Position numbers and translations under genes: made by a program | Part shown: piece by piece, positions 21,488 to 33,373 of the stretch | Position numbering within the stretch: the stretch's first letter is position 1 | How the letters are laid out: every line of letters begins with the position of its first letter | Notes under the pieces: model-generated | Told to the model about the DNA's origin: nothing | Seen by the model: only the letters and a program-made list of their open reading frames with translations | Database searches by the model: none | Source: Zhengitettix transpicula | Lineage: Eukaryota > Arthropoda > Insecta > Orthoptera > Tetrigidae | Reading direction: 5' to 3' | Length of the DNA stretch: 64,000 nucleotides | NCBI GenBank assembly: GCA_037074705.1 | Contig: CM073590.1 | Coordinates: forward strand, 9,680,001 to 9,744,000

Positions 21488-21754
21488 CAAAGCTCTCTCT
21501 CGGAGTAATTCTTGACGTTCTTCGAAAAGTTTTCAATGTTTAACTATAAAACAAAAGTGTATATTTGGTAAAGTAACAAAGCTGTTATTATGCGTTTGGT
21601 TTGGGTGATGTGAAGAAGACATACTCAGCCGTAAGGGACTTATTAAAGATATCAGGAGTTTTCGGTTCTCCAAGGAATGTTTTCACCTTTTTTTTCGAAG
21701 CATAATTAATTGATGGCAAATTTATGATTTCAGTTTTTATTTATGAGGCAGATA

Positions 21755-23960
21755 TCAAATATGGACGTTGAGTCTGCGATTTTGTGAAGGAGGGGTTGTG
21801 ATACTGTTGAATAGCTCAATGGTGGGATTTGGATGGTTGATCGAGCCATTTATAAGAGCCTTGGTAGATTTATGAATTATGGCAGGAATTAGGGGAATTT
21901 CAAGTTCTTTGTGGATAACTGAGTTGCGAACGTACCAGGGGGAATTTGATATTAAACGGAGAATTTTGTTTTGTTTGGTTTGTATTTTGTTGGTGTGGGA
22001 ATAGGCAGTGGATCTCCAGTGTACTGTTTTAGTAGATAGGTTTTGAGGTATGTCGTGAAAATATAGGTTGAAGAGGAAAGGGCCTAGGATGCTGCCTTGG
22101 GGGATCCAAGAGGAAATAGGGAAGGAATTTGAAAGAGTATTGTTAAATTTGATCGAGAAGGAGCGGTTAGTAAGATAGTTAGTAAGGATTCTGAAGAGGG
22201 AATCATTAAGTGGGTTTTTGGTTTTGGAAAGTAGTGATTGGCGGTGTACTTTATCAAAAGCTTTTTCTGCAATAAGGAAGGCAGCAATGCACGAGTTATT
22301 GTTGATGTAGGATGTCACTGAGTAGAGTATATGGGTGCAAGAGTATTTGGCTCTAAAGCCGTATTGAGCAGGATGAATGAGGTGTGTTAATTCTTTGCTA
22401 AGGAGCGGCAGATGGAGTTTTTCGAACAGTTTGGATAAAGAGGGAAAGAGACTGATGGGTGTATAACTATGTGGACAGAATTTGGGTTTATTTGGCTTTG
22501 GGATCATTATTATATGTGCGTGCTTCCCGGCTATTGGGTAATATGTTGTACGGATGATTGCATTGAAAATGATTGTTAGTAAAGTTGAAGCTTTTTTAAG
22601 GAGGTTTTTTAGGTGGAGGGGAGTGATAAGGTCGTGACCGGCGGAGTGTTTATTTTTTAATTTGTTTCTGGTTGAGCGGACTAGGGGAGGACTAAATAGT
22701 TTAGGTAGAGCTGACAGTTGAAGAGGTTGGACGAGAGTGTTATTTATCTTGTTATTGTGGTAAAAGTTAATTGTTTGGTTTGGAGAGAATTGGTATGTGA
22801 GAATGTTTGCGAATTGATTAGCTTTATGGGCTGGAGAGGTATACCATTGGTTTTGATATTTGAGAGGAGGGATATCACAATGAGGTTTGGTTAGGATTTT
22901 GGTTTTTCTCCATATGGAGTAGTCGGAGGAATTCAGTTGTTGGAGATGATTAAAGTAGTTTGCGTGGAAGATGTCTTTTAATGCTAGTTTTAGCTGTCGG
23001 GAAATAGTGTAAAAGTGGGTTTTGTCAGCTGGGTGTTTAGATGCAATCCATCTTTTACGGGAATATTTTTTTGTGTATAGAAGGTCTTTTATGATGGGGT
23101 TTAAGGGATATTGACAACGTTTTTTAGTTGGGGTTGGTAAGCGGAATCTGATGCAGAAGAAAGGATGAGTGTTTGCAAGTTGTCAAGAGCTGTGTCAATA
23201 TCGGAAGGAGATTTGAGAGGAATTTGTTAATTTATTTGTGGGTCGATGAGAGAAGAGTAACGTTGCCAATTTATGAAGTGGCTATTTATATTCGGAAAAG
23301 CGAGTGGAATTACAGTAAGATTTAGATGGGCGACATAAGGGAGGTGATCTGAGGAAAGTTCGTGCAGTACCGTAAAGTAGTGGGAGGTTTTAAAATAGAT
23401 AAAGAAGTCAAGGATATCTGGAGATCTTGCATTGTCTGGATAAAAGGTGGGCTCCGGAGGGAAGATAATTTGGTGTGGTTTATGGAGGATAAAATTGTAT
23501 AGGTTGATTCCTCTGGGATTGGGAATTCTGGATCCAAAATGGGGATGCTTAGCATTGAAATCGCCTCCTAAAATGAATGGAGCATGGCATGCATTTAGGA
23601 GTTTAGACCAAAAGTCATGTGGAAGTGTTATAGAAGGCGAAGAGTAGAAGCTGGCTATGTTAATTGATTGGTTGTTATAGAGGTTTAGTGTTAATTGGAA
23701 TTCTTTGGTCGTTATGGGAGAAAGCTGATTATGATTAGTGGAGTTTTTGATAAGGATAGCGGATCCTCCTTTTCTGGTGAAGTCAGGGTTTTGTACCCAT
23801 GGATGTTGAGACGGTGTGTGTGCGTGAGTTTGGTTTCGGCCAAATGGAGGATTTGTATTTCGTGGGTATTTAGAAAAAGGGAAAGTTCGTGGAATTTGTT
23901 GTATACTCCTCGGTCATTCCATGTGCATATGGAGAAGTTTTTGTGAGGATTAGGGTTCAT
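21755..23960 (-). pseudogene. LINE ORF2 remnant (unit copy 2)
   Basis: Same endonuclease start (ATG at 23960) and RT fragment (21755-22507 and upstream frame) as copy 1, again without the FADD motif and with the motif A Asp replaced. Confidence 0.85.
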
Positions 23961-24983
23961 TTATTTAGCCTCAATAAGTTTGGATAATAGGGTTGAAAGT
24001 GGTGTGATAAGGGAGATGGTTCTATCAATTTTGGTGCAAAACGATAGTAGTATTTGTTCTTGGTTCGAAGTGTTAGTTTGGGTTGATTGTGAAGGATGTT
24101 GTACTTGTGAAGAGGGGGGATATTTTAGGATACTGGCGTAGGAATGGGCATTGCTATTTTTACTAGATGTAGGTTGGGGAGCTGTGTGATTGGGAGTGCA
24201 GTTTGAGGTTGATGAGGTAGAGGGTTTGTATGGGTTGGGTTTGATGTAGAAATTTTGAAGCGATTTATAATGTGGACAGCCCCGGTAGTTCGCAGTGTGT
24301 GGACCTTTGGAATTGGTGCAAATTGGGGTAGAGGATTTTGTGTTAGGACACTTTGAAGAGAGGTGATAGGATTCGCAGTCTACACAGGGGGGGGGGGGTG
24401 ATTGTGGCAGTAGTTTTTTGAGTGACCGAAGGCTTGGCACTTCATACATTGGACAATGGATCTTTTTGTTTTAGGAGGTTCAATTTTTACATTACAGTGG
24501 TATAGAGTAGTTATTTCAAAGATTGTATGGTTTTTGGGGTCACGGGAAAGATCCAGGAAAAATAGGGGAAGCTGATGAAAATGGGAGGGGGTAGCACTTG
24601 GCAAAGTGTGGCGGGAGAGGCACTATCTGTAGATTCTTCTTCGTTTTGAAAGATTTGGAAACGGTTTGATGTGAGAAAAGGAGAGTTTTGATGAGAGTTG
24701 TGGTTGTTTGATGTTGTAGGGTTTGGGATGCTAGGTGGTGTATTTGAGGTAATGCCTTTTCTTTTTTTGAAGAAATAGTCGTAAAAGCTGGGGAGAGAGG
24801 GATAGGTAATTCGTTAGAGGCTGTTGATGGCTGGTTGAGGTTTTCACCTTCAAGATACATATCCATGATGAGACGGGAGCCTCGAGTTGGGGCTGCTGCG
24901 TTGCGATGCTGACGCTCTCGGAGGGACGGCAGGGGGCGAGAGGAGCAAGATGGAGGCGTACGAGTGCATAAATTTTTAGACAT
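23961..24983 (-). pseudogene. LINE ORF1 remnant (unit copy 2)
   Basis: Frames 24540-24983, 24380-24604 and 23961-24449 together give the same Gag as copy 1. With 12 C in the tract, the knuckle CMKCQAFGHSKNYC is again out of frame with CVDCESYHLSSKC, but in the other direction from copy 1. A length of 13 would join them. Confidence 0.8.
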
Positions 24984-26059
24984 ATTAACCGGCCTTTTTT
25001 CAGACGAATAAATATGTATCGGGGTCAGTTATCTTTATAATATTCATCTACATGTTGTGTGTGTATAACTTGAACCCCATTCGGGGAGGGAGTGTGACAA
25101 CCGTATGGATGTTGGTTGAAAAGCATTACATAAAAATAACGCAAAGTCAACCAAAATTGATGTAGAATCCGGGGATATGCATGTCACACTATTTAATTAT
25201 GACAATCAACTTAGCATTTAACTCCCCTAAACGGGGGTGGACGGGGGATTGACATTTTCTAACATGTTAAACAGTCTATATTTTCGTGGAATAAATAATT
25301 GTCGGGGTCCATGTCACATCCACACCCATGTAGTTTAATAAAAAATATTAAAAACTGATTATTATAATTATATTGAAGGCATGGTTTTTTAGCGAGATGT
25401 ATCACATATTTTAATTTTGTATCTGTATTTTATTCGTAAATAAAACATTCAATATAATCGGTATTGTCTTTATCTGAGACATAAGACTTTCTTACGCAAC
25501 ACGTCGACTTTTCAAGTATCTTTTTAATCTCATGACCTTTTATCTTACGCAATAAACTAAGTAATTATACATTTATGAAAATAATACTATTACGAACATT
25601 GGTGTGTATCACAATATACATGTATATATTTACGTTTGCCGGTCAAAATAGTAATTGTTGATGGTAGGACTTACACAATACCCCGCACACTTACCCCGAC
25701 ATGTGAGGTTCGTTTCCTTGTTTGCCCAAGCTCAAAACAGGCGGTAGTAGAGTATTAAGGACGTGGGATCGGGTACAGCGAGTAGCAACTATTGGTCCTT
25801 TCATATATGTCTTTCGATATTATACAAAACACTGAGTGTGGGCGCCGTGAATTATTTAAACTAAGAGTACCTCTACGAAGGGATTACGAGTTTATATTTT
25901 CTGGAAATTTTTAATACAAGTAAGTGTCTTTAACCTATTGCTGTGAAGAAATAGCGTGACAGGAGAATCAGATAGTACACAATTAAAAACAACACCTTTT
26001 TGATGATAGATCACAAGAAAATATTGTTATATGAAGAACGTTTTTATACAGAAATTTGC

Positions 26060-26375
26060 AGATAAAACCCCAACAACAGCTGCATCTGGTAGGTCGGAAT
26101 TTTACTACTTAGCCCACACCCTTCCGATGGTGGGAGACTGGTTTGTTGTGGGGTCGCATCACTTCGTTCACCGAGTCGCAAACACATAGGAGGCAGCTGG
26201 CCGACTATTGCAATAGAAGTAGCGAACAACTCTAACGGTAGGCCCATGAAAAACTAACAGACGTACCTCGGCTTGTGGAAACCTTAGTTTTGGAAACGAG
26301 AGTGAGGAAGAGGCATCCCCAGAGGTAGCTCCTTCCACCTCTCCGGGAAGGTTCACCTGTGATTGAAGAGCACTC
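26060..26375 (-). repeat. REP-A family member (unit copy 2)
   Basis: Counterpart of 12835-13150, ending just before the copy 2/3 junction region. Confidence 0.7.
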
Positions 26376-26452
26376 ACAGTCTTCCTTGATACGTATGTAA
26401 CATGTCCATCGCAGTTACGTAAAGTGATGCGAATACAATTAATATTCACATA

Positions 26453-26737
26453 CAAGATTACGCTGATTAACGTTAAATGCGCTTCCATAAACCTCAAGTA
26501 AAGTTCTATCAGGTTCTGATTAACACAGTTCATACTTTCAAATTTAATATAAACACAGTTACTGTAAACTCTTACATTTACGTTGATTTACGTAGAATAC
26601 AATTTATTCAAACCACAAACAAAGTTCTATTTGGTTACAGAAATACAGTTCGAAGATGTATCTTTCAGTCGTGCGGTAAATACACAATTAAAGTTCACAC
26701 AAGACTTCTATTTTACAGAAATACACTTGCGGCAGGA
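26453..26737. repeat. Degenerate 120-bp direct repeat (unit copy 3)
   Basis: Counterpart of 1-285. Confidence 0.6.
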
Positions 26738-27558
26738 TATTTTAGAAATCAAAGTACACGGGGTATGGCCGCTATGGGCAAATCATGGAGGAACTTCGAC
26801 GCTTGATTAAATTTCAGCCGCATGGATTGTCCGTCGTCAGCACCCCCGGGATGACGTAGCTTAGATCTCGGCAAATCAACTGGTCAGAAGCACTAGGGTA
26901 CAATCATTTCCCCTAATTCCGTAGAACTCCAGTTTATGTAATTAAATTTAGTGACCAACCAGGTCTTGATGAAGTGCAGATGTCTGCAATATTAAGTTCA
27001 CATTATATAAAAACCAGGTAAACATAAGTAATATAATTTAATTTAGATTGTGTGGAATTACAACATTCACATGTATTTCTTGAAAAAGCTAAAACTAAAA
27101 TCGACTGGAATGAAAGGAAATAATTTTAAAAATCACGCAAATTTTTACTTATATATTTCAAAAAGCAACGTGAAGGCAGAACTTACGATGGATGACTTGA
27201 AAACTGCACACATTGAGCTTTGTAGCGACCAGTTGCCGCCAAGTTGTCCGACAAACTGAACGTCATCGAATTACTTTGTTGCCATGATCTGAGGATTTCC
27301 TAAGTTCAAAAACTCATTTTAATAAACTATTTGAACGAATACATTAAGAACAATGTCCCATAAGAGGATGTGAGTTGGTCCTTACCTGAATCACCAACAA
27401 CACGAACTCGGTTGTTTACAGCTCGCTTATTTCGGAAACCAGCACCAACAGTGAATTGAATATAACCAATGTTCCGAAAAAGATTTAAAAATTTTGAATT
27501 GCGATTTATAATTTAGATACTGAAATTTTGATTGACAGCAGGGAGGAGATTGAAAATT

Positions 27559-27897
27559 TTAAATCGAATTTGGGTAGACGAAACGGGCTTCTAAATCTTG
27601 AGGAGATATCGTTCGGCGGGGACAGGGTTCGGTTTCGTCTACTACCGAAGAAATGTCGGTCAGGGACGAGGAGGCCGCGCTCTCGGGCAGTGCGTCGGAG
27701 TCGTCGTTGTCCGAGATGTCGTCTATCGGAAAAATATAGACGAATCTATAATTTAAAATTTCCTCCCTGGTGAAATGAGGTTTCGGTTGAGGGGGCTGAA
27801 TGACAATGGGAGGCTCCTGTTTATTCGCGGCGGGGGGATCAAAATTTGGTTGCTCATATAAACAGGAGCAAAAAAAATTCACGAAAGTTCTAAACAT
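27559..27897 (-). CDS. Unrecognised GC-rich ORF (unit copy 3)
   Basis: Identical at protein level to 1107-1445 and 14334-14672, so no change has built up here between copies. Function unknown; may be a captured exon. Confidence 0.35.
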   Translation of the reverse strand: MFRTFVNFFCSCLYEQPNFDPPAANKQEPPIVIQPPQPKPHFTREEILNYRFVYIFPIDDISDNDDSDALPESAASSSLTDISSVVDETEPCPRRTISPQDLEARFVYPNSI

Positions 27898-28406
27898 TGC
27901 TTATATTAAGTTTCACTCACGTGTCAGATACAATTCTGCTTCCGTCTAGCGTCTTGTCTTCAAAAGAAGTGATGCGTGGTAACGGTGACATTGTTGAGGA
28001 ATTCTCACCTTGGTCAGAGATGTATGCAATATAAATATTTATTTATCAAAATTATAGGCAGTAGGTATTAATATTCAACGAAACAAATACATTGTGAAAT
28101 GCTGAAAGAGGAATTCCACGTCATTACGATTTGTTTTCCCTTTAAAAAATGTACTTACTTCGGTAGTCCTAAAGGCTTAAATATTATATAATTGCAAAGA
28201 GTAAGTGATACATGTCCTACCAATGTGGAAGGAAATAAATATCTTATAATTTCTTTTCTTCATGGATAAATTGCAATTACGTTATATTTGTAGAGTTCCC
28301 AAAATACTTTGCATAGTTTACACGGATACGAGCGTTGAGTTTGCGTTGATTTTAATAGTTTAGCCCCACCTGATTGCTGAAAATTGAATGTAATAATTAA
28401 TCTCAG

Positions 28407-29072
28407 CTTCATCCATAACCCGAGGTTCGTCTCCAATCTCGGATATTTTCGTTATTTTCATGGAATACCTCTCCACCCTAGCCTTCATGGTTCTCTCCTA
28501 CCAAGCCGATAGGGTTTGTAATTACACACGGAATATATTGTAAAATATTATGAGTCTCATTGACAATTTATTCGACGCAAATATTGACAGGTTACAATTT
28601 TTCGACGTTTCTAGCCTTGCCCACTAGAAACCAGCCTGCAAACATGTGGTTGTCATATAAAAAAATCAGTGAAATCGATAACCACGATCGATTAGTATGA
28701 AATGTCTGTTGTTTTCGCTTTATTTTCTGGAACCACTCTTCCGTCACAAACCCTAGCCGTGCTCCTCTCCAACCCGAAAGGGATTCAAATTATACAAAAT
28801 GTCGTACAAATACTATCAATCTAATTAATTGAAAAATATATTATTGTTAAAAGCTAATCCCTAACCTCAGAAATGAATCTAATCTCGGTCCTTGCGCATT
28901 ATTTTCATGTAACGCTTCAGCAAACCCCGCCTCTAAGCGTGCTCCCATCGCATGCCCATAGGGGATGAAATCATACACATAATATATTTAGAAATATGAT
29001 GAGTCTCATTGACCCCGCAAAATACTTATTCGTCGCCAATATAGACAGGTTAACATTTTTTAACGTAGAATT
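28407..29072 (+). repeat. Diverged direct repeats (unit copy 3)
   Basis: Counterpart of 1955-2620. Confidence 0.6.
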
Positions 29073-29976
29073 TAATTTTGCCTTCCATAGTATTACGATA
29101 TTATCCGCGCATTTACGGATACTACTGGGGGTAAATGTAGTAATATGCAACGTCTACTGCTGTTCAGATTGTACTATTTTCGATCAACTTTCTTATCAAT
29201 TGGAGCAAGTTTGCATGTATAAATTCTCTTTCAAAATAAATGGTTTTTAAACGTTTCAGACTAGAAAACATATATGTTCTACTGATGTGTTGCATTTTTC
29301 CCTGTTTACAAGAAAACAGATTACGATTAAACTTTGCAGTGGATAAAGGTGCAACCACAAATAATATTTCTGCCACCCTGCGTAATCAGTCCCAACGACA
29401 ATTGTTCCAAACAGTATGAGTTTAGGTACGGATTTTTTAATACTAATTCATTAGTTCCATTTCTCTGCTGAGAAAGTAGTACAAGTCTAGTTGATATTCA
29501 TTACAATTGTGATTAGAACGACGTATAAACTAATGCAATTCGCTATTGAGAACTATACATAAATAGTAAATATGAATTATTGCAAAAGTACAGATTTGAA
29601 AGAGCATTAAACGAGAGCAGTTCTATATAAGAGACAAGGATAAGAATTTTTCTTTGTATTGTAGAAATTCACTACGCAAGTATCACAAAATTTCGCAAGT
29701 AAGCTTGCACTGCTTAATTCACAAAGGTCTTAGACAAATGCAAGGTTTATACAAATTAAAAATGTCCCCGGAAGAATTTATCGGTCAGCTTTTCACAAAG
29801 ATAAATATTTATTTTAATCTAATATTATCTTCTATACAAATGATAAAGGATGTACTTAGGTTTTTTCTATAGAAATTTTATTTCGTGGATAGAATGCAAC
29901 AAAACGTGGTACAGATATTCTGCAAAACTCGAGAACCGGTACTGTGGTGTTGAAAGGGTGGGGCGATGAGAAACCG

Positions 29977-30064
29977 CTTACATTACGTGAACCGAAACTG
30001 TCAATATTTGCGTCGAATAAATTTTTTGAGGGGTCAATGAGACTCATAATATTTTACAATATAT
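29977..30064 (-). repeat. Inverted member of the repeat family (unit copy 3)
   Basis: Counterpart of 3525-3612, inverted relative to 28537-28612. Confidence 0.65.
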
Positions 30065-30621
30065 TTTTCGGTCACCATAACTTAGTGTTTTCAGTTTTCA
30101 GTTTTCAGCGGAAGATATATGATGACATTTGTCGGCAGATAAATGTTATCTGTGAACTATATTTTACAAAAATGGTTATTATCTTTTTATGTAATAATAA
30201 TCATTTTTTCACTTTGGTGTGGAGAATATTTTTATATAATTGGATTGTTAAAAAGAGGAGTTGTTGCAGAAACCTATGTTGTAAAGAGTTAGATTTTATA
30301 AAGTTATTTTAAAGGAACGCTGCATGTTTAAACAAATTATTCACCTTACAATTTTTCCCTCGCTCAAATATATTATTTGAAGTTGATTTAGTTTAACAAA
30401 TGGTAGCAGAGCAAGGTTGAAACGAAAAAGTTTATAATAACTAATGAATTTGAGTCGGGAAGGTAATATATTAAATATGTATTATTTATGTTGTTCTTTA
30501 AAGACATGTAGGCTTCCGGATTTAGCATTTAGCGCTTTGTTGTTGTTGTTTTTTAAAAAAGATTATTTCGAATCAACACAAATCTTGATTTTGTTTCATG
30601 TCTACGATTAATGTTCTGTAG

Positions 30622-31605
30622 GATCTGTCGAAAGAGGAATTGATCCAGGAATTGAGAGGTGCTGGGCAGGAGGCGACAGATTGTAAGTGGGAATTGCTGC
30701 AAAAATTGTCAGAATATTTGAAGCAGAGAGGAGATGTCGAAATAAATGCAGCCCGGGCACGATATGAAGATAAGTTGTTATCTAAACAATATACTGGACG
30801 ATCTAATAATCAGGTTTCTAAGGAATCTGTAAATCAAACAGATTTGGAAATATTATCGCGTAATTCTGAAGTTGTTGGTAGTTCGGTGGTAAAAGAAATG
30901 TTTGATAAGTGGAATGTGAAAATGTTTATGGAGTTAGTTAAAATAATTCGGCATTTGTAGGAAGGAGTTTGTTTACAATTTCTGTTGAAATTAATTCCGT
31001 TGTATAAGTTACGTTTGGTGCAGTTTATCTGTTGTATTACGGGAAAGATCTCAGGTAGAGAGTTAGAAATATTTGGTCAAGCTAGGTTGGAATAATGGAC
31101 CTGGGACCAACTGCAACAGTATTTTGTTGATACAATTATTGCCGAGAGTTATAAAGAAGAATTCGTAAGGGAATATGTAACCCGACGATTTCAGAAACTC
31201 GGAGAATCTTTCTCGGACTATATTAGAGATATATACAAGCAAATAAAATATTGAGGCACATTTCGCAAGAAGCCCCACTTATTAAAGTAATTCTGCAGAA
31301 TCTGAAGCCTTGTGTGGAGAAATCATCTTTGGTTTACCGAAAGGCCTTTTCAGGAGCTAGTGAAAATTGCGGATGAGATGCCTTACTCATTATTTGCCAA
31401 GGAACACCGCGAAGAGTTTGAGAGTATTCGTAGTTCTGGTCAAGGGAGTCTGGAGACTTCTCGATCTAGTAATGAGCGCATTCATCGGAGGGAGTTTAAA
31501 ATATACAATGACATTACTTGTTATAAATGTAAAAGAGTAGGACATGTGAGAAACAGATGTCCTGAATTAAACATTAATCAAAATAGGCAGTCGGGAAAGT
31601 TGTAA
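30622..31605 (+). pseudogene. gag: Gypsy gag remnant (unit copy 3)
   Basis: As copy 1, with substitutions at 31020, 31164, 31182 and 31479. Knuckle CYKCKRVGHVRNRC at 31519-31560. Confidence 0.8.
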
Positions 31606-31688
31606 GGGGTGGTAGCAACAGATCGGCTAGTGCACCCATTAATATTGTTAGTAGGTCTCGTAAATGTAATGAGGATCCGTGGGTATTA

Positions 31689-33236
31689 GTGAGGATAAAG
31701 GATCACGAAGTACCTGCTATTATAAATAGCGGAGCTAGGGTGTCGGTAATGGATGATAAAGTGTTCCAAAATTTGAAGCGTTTAAATTTAATTAAGAAGG
31801 AGTTTGAAGTGAGTACCAGCTGTTATACAGCTCTTGGGGAATTCAGGCTAGTAAGTAATGGTATCAGGTGTCATGTGAAGATTGAGAAATATTCGTTGGA
31901 TCAATGTGGTTAATAAGTTAGTAGCTCCTCTTATATTAGGAATGAATTTAATTAATAAAACAAAAATGGAAATATTTCCTTGGAGACGAAAATTTAAATT
32001 TGGATTTGATGAAGAAAGGGAATGTGAATTTTCCTCTTGGATAAACCTTAAAACCTTGGGCGTTAACTATATAAAGTATGAACCTATGGAGAGGCAGTTG
32101 GTGTTGGCGGAAGTTGCTGAACAGGAAAGTTTAGGAGATTTCTGTAATTTGCTAAGGGAATATCCGAATTTGTTTAGTAGCAAATTGGATACTGTAAAAG
32201 GTCGGTGTTGTGAAATTGAATTCTCACATGAATAACCTGTCCAATTAGTCGCTTATTATTTCCCCCCCCCCCCAAAAAAAAATATCGATACTCAGAGTTT
32301 ATGTTAAATAAGTGAGTAATTGAGACCAGATAATCAAATTATGCATCTCCAGCTTTCCAGTTGCCTAAATTAAATGGAAAATATAGATTAGTGGTCATAT
32401 TTTATAAATTAAATGAAAAGGTCAAATTCGATTTCTTCCCATGCCAACGATAGAGAGTGCGTTCCAACATTTTCCAGGGGCTACCATATTTTCAGTGATT
32501 GATTTAAACGTGGCTTACCATCAGATCCCTCTGACGGCTAAAAGTCGTCGTTGTACGGCGTTTATCACACCACTTGGACTATATGAGTTCACCAAGCTTC
32601 CGATGGGCATTTCGATAGGATCTCAGGTTTTTGGTAGAGAAATGGATAGAGTATTTTCCGATCTGAAATATAAATGTGTGTTCCATTTTGCCGATGATAT
32701 TTTAATTTATTCAAAATCTAAGGAGAAACATCAAAATCATCTTAGAATAGTTTTTTCTAGACTTCAGAATGCGGGATTCACAGTAAATAAGGATTAAATT
32801 ACCTTAGGTAGCAGAAATATTAAATTTTTGGGACATCATATATTAAAGCAGTTCAGGAATTTCCGACTTTGTGGGAATGACTGGGTTTTATTCCAAATTC
32901 ATACCAAAGTATGCCGAAATAGTAGCGCCCTTGAATACGCTTAAAGAGAAAAATGGACATTTTGAGTGAGGAGATGTTCAGGAACGAGCGTTTATGAACT
33001 TGAAGAAAGCTGTCAGCACTGCCCCAATTCTACAGTTACCTAATTTTCAAAAGAAATTTGTCATGCAATGTGACGCGAGTGAATTGGCGATTTCTGCTGT
33101 ACTGAATCAAGAAGTCGATAATTCCTTGGCACCGATAGCTTTTGCCAGCCGAAAATTAACGCCTCAAGGAATAAAATATTCCACCTACAAGAAGGAATGC
33201 TTGGTGGTTGTTTACGGGTGCGAAAGATTTCGATAG
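31689..33236 (+). pseudogene. pol: Gypsy pol remnant, truncated (unit copy 3)
   Basis: Protease (IINSGA), RT (FADD at 32687-32698) and RNase H in the same broken frames. Two substitutions, at 32090 (Gly to Glu) and 33218 (silent). The integrase part is missing because the array ends. Confidence 0.85.
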
Positions 33237-33373
33237 TTCGTTTTTTTTTTTTAATTTATTAGAAAATTAACAATCGGAACTATATAGTACATGTTCCATG
33301 AGTTAATGTGATGACACAATAATACAATAACGTGAGCGGATACCCATCCAATGACGTTATCCGGATTGTGAAC

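Larger units (their letters stand above)
21688..24985 (-). mobile_element. Decayed Jockey-like LINE (unit copy 2)
   Basis: Counterpart of 8461-11760 with the same truncated RT and broken endonuclease. It is 2 bp shorter because of the poly-G tract (12 G on the plus strand) in ORF1. Confidence 0.85.
13228..26452. repeat. Tandem 13.2-kb unit, copy 2
   Basis: Second and complete copy of the array unit, joined directly to copy 1 and copy 3 without a spacer. It differs from copy 1 in homopolymers: 12 C plus 10 A near 19037 against 13 C plus 9 A near 5810, and 12 G against 14 G in the LINE gag region. All inner features have the same order and orientation as in copy 1. Confidence 0.97.
26453..33240. 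repeat. Tandem 13.2-kb unit, copy 3, truncated on the right
   Basis: The third copy runs about 6.8 kb and stops inside the gypsy RNase H region, exactly where the poly-T of a minus-strand Jockey element begins (33241). The missing half of the unit does not reappear on the far side of that element. Substitutions against copies 1 and 2 were noticed at 27313, 31020, 31164, 31182, 31479, 32090 and 33218, with one base less in the C/A tract near 32270. Six of the seven lie in the last 2.3 kb. Confidence 0.95.
30401..33240 (+). mobile_element. Decayed Ty3/gypsy retrotransposon, cut in RNase H (unit copy 3)
   Basis: Primer site 30401-30411, gag 30622-31605, protease 31689-31913, RT 31882-32797 and RNase H 32994-33236, with the same stops as the other copies. 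It then ends four bases after the RNase H stop, at the poly-T of the Jockey element. Most substitutions that set copy 3 apart fall in this element. Confidence 0.88.
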
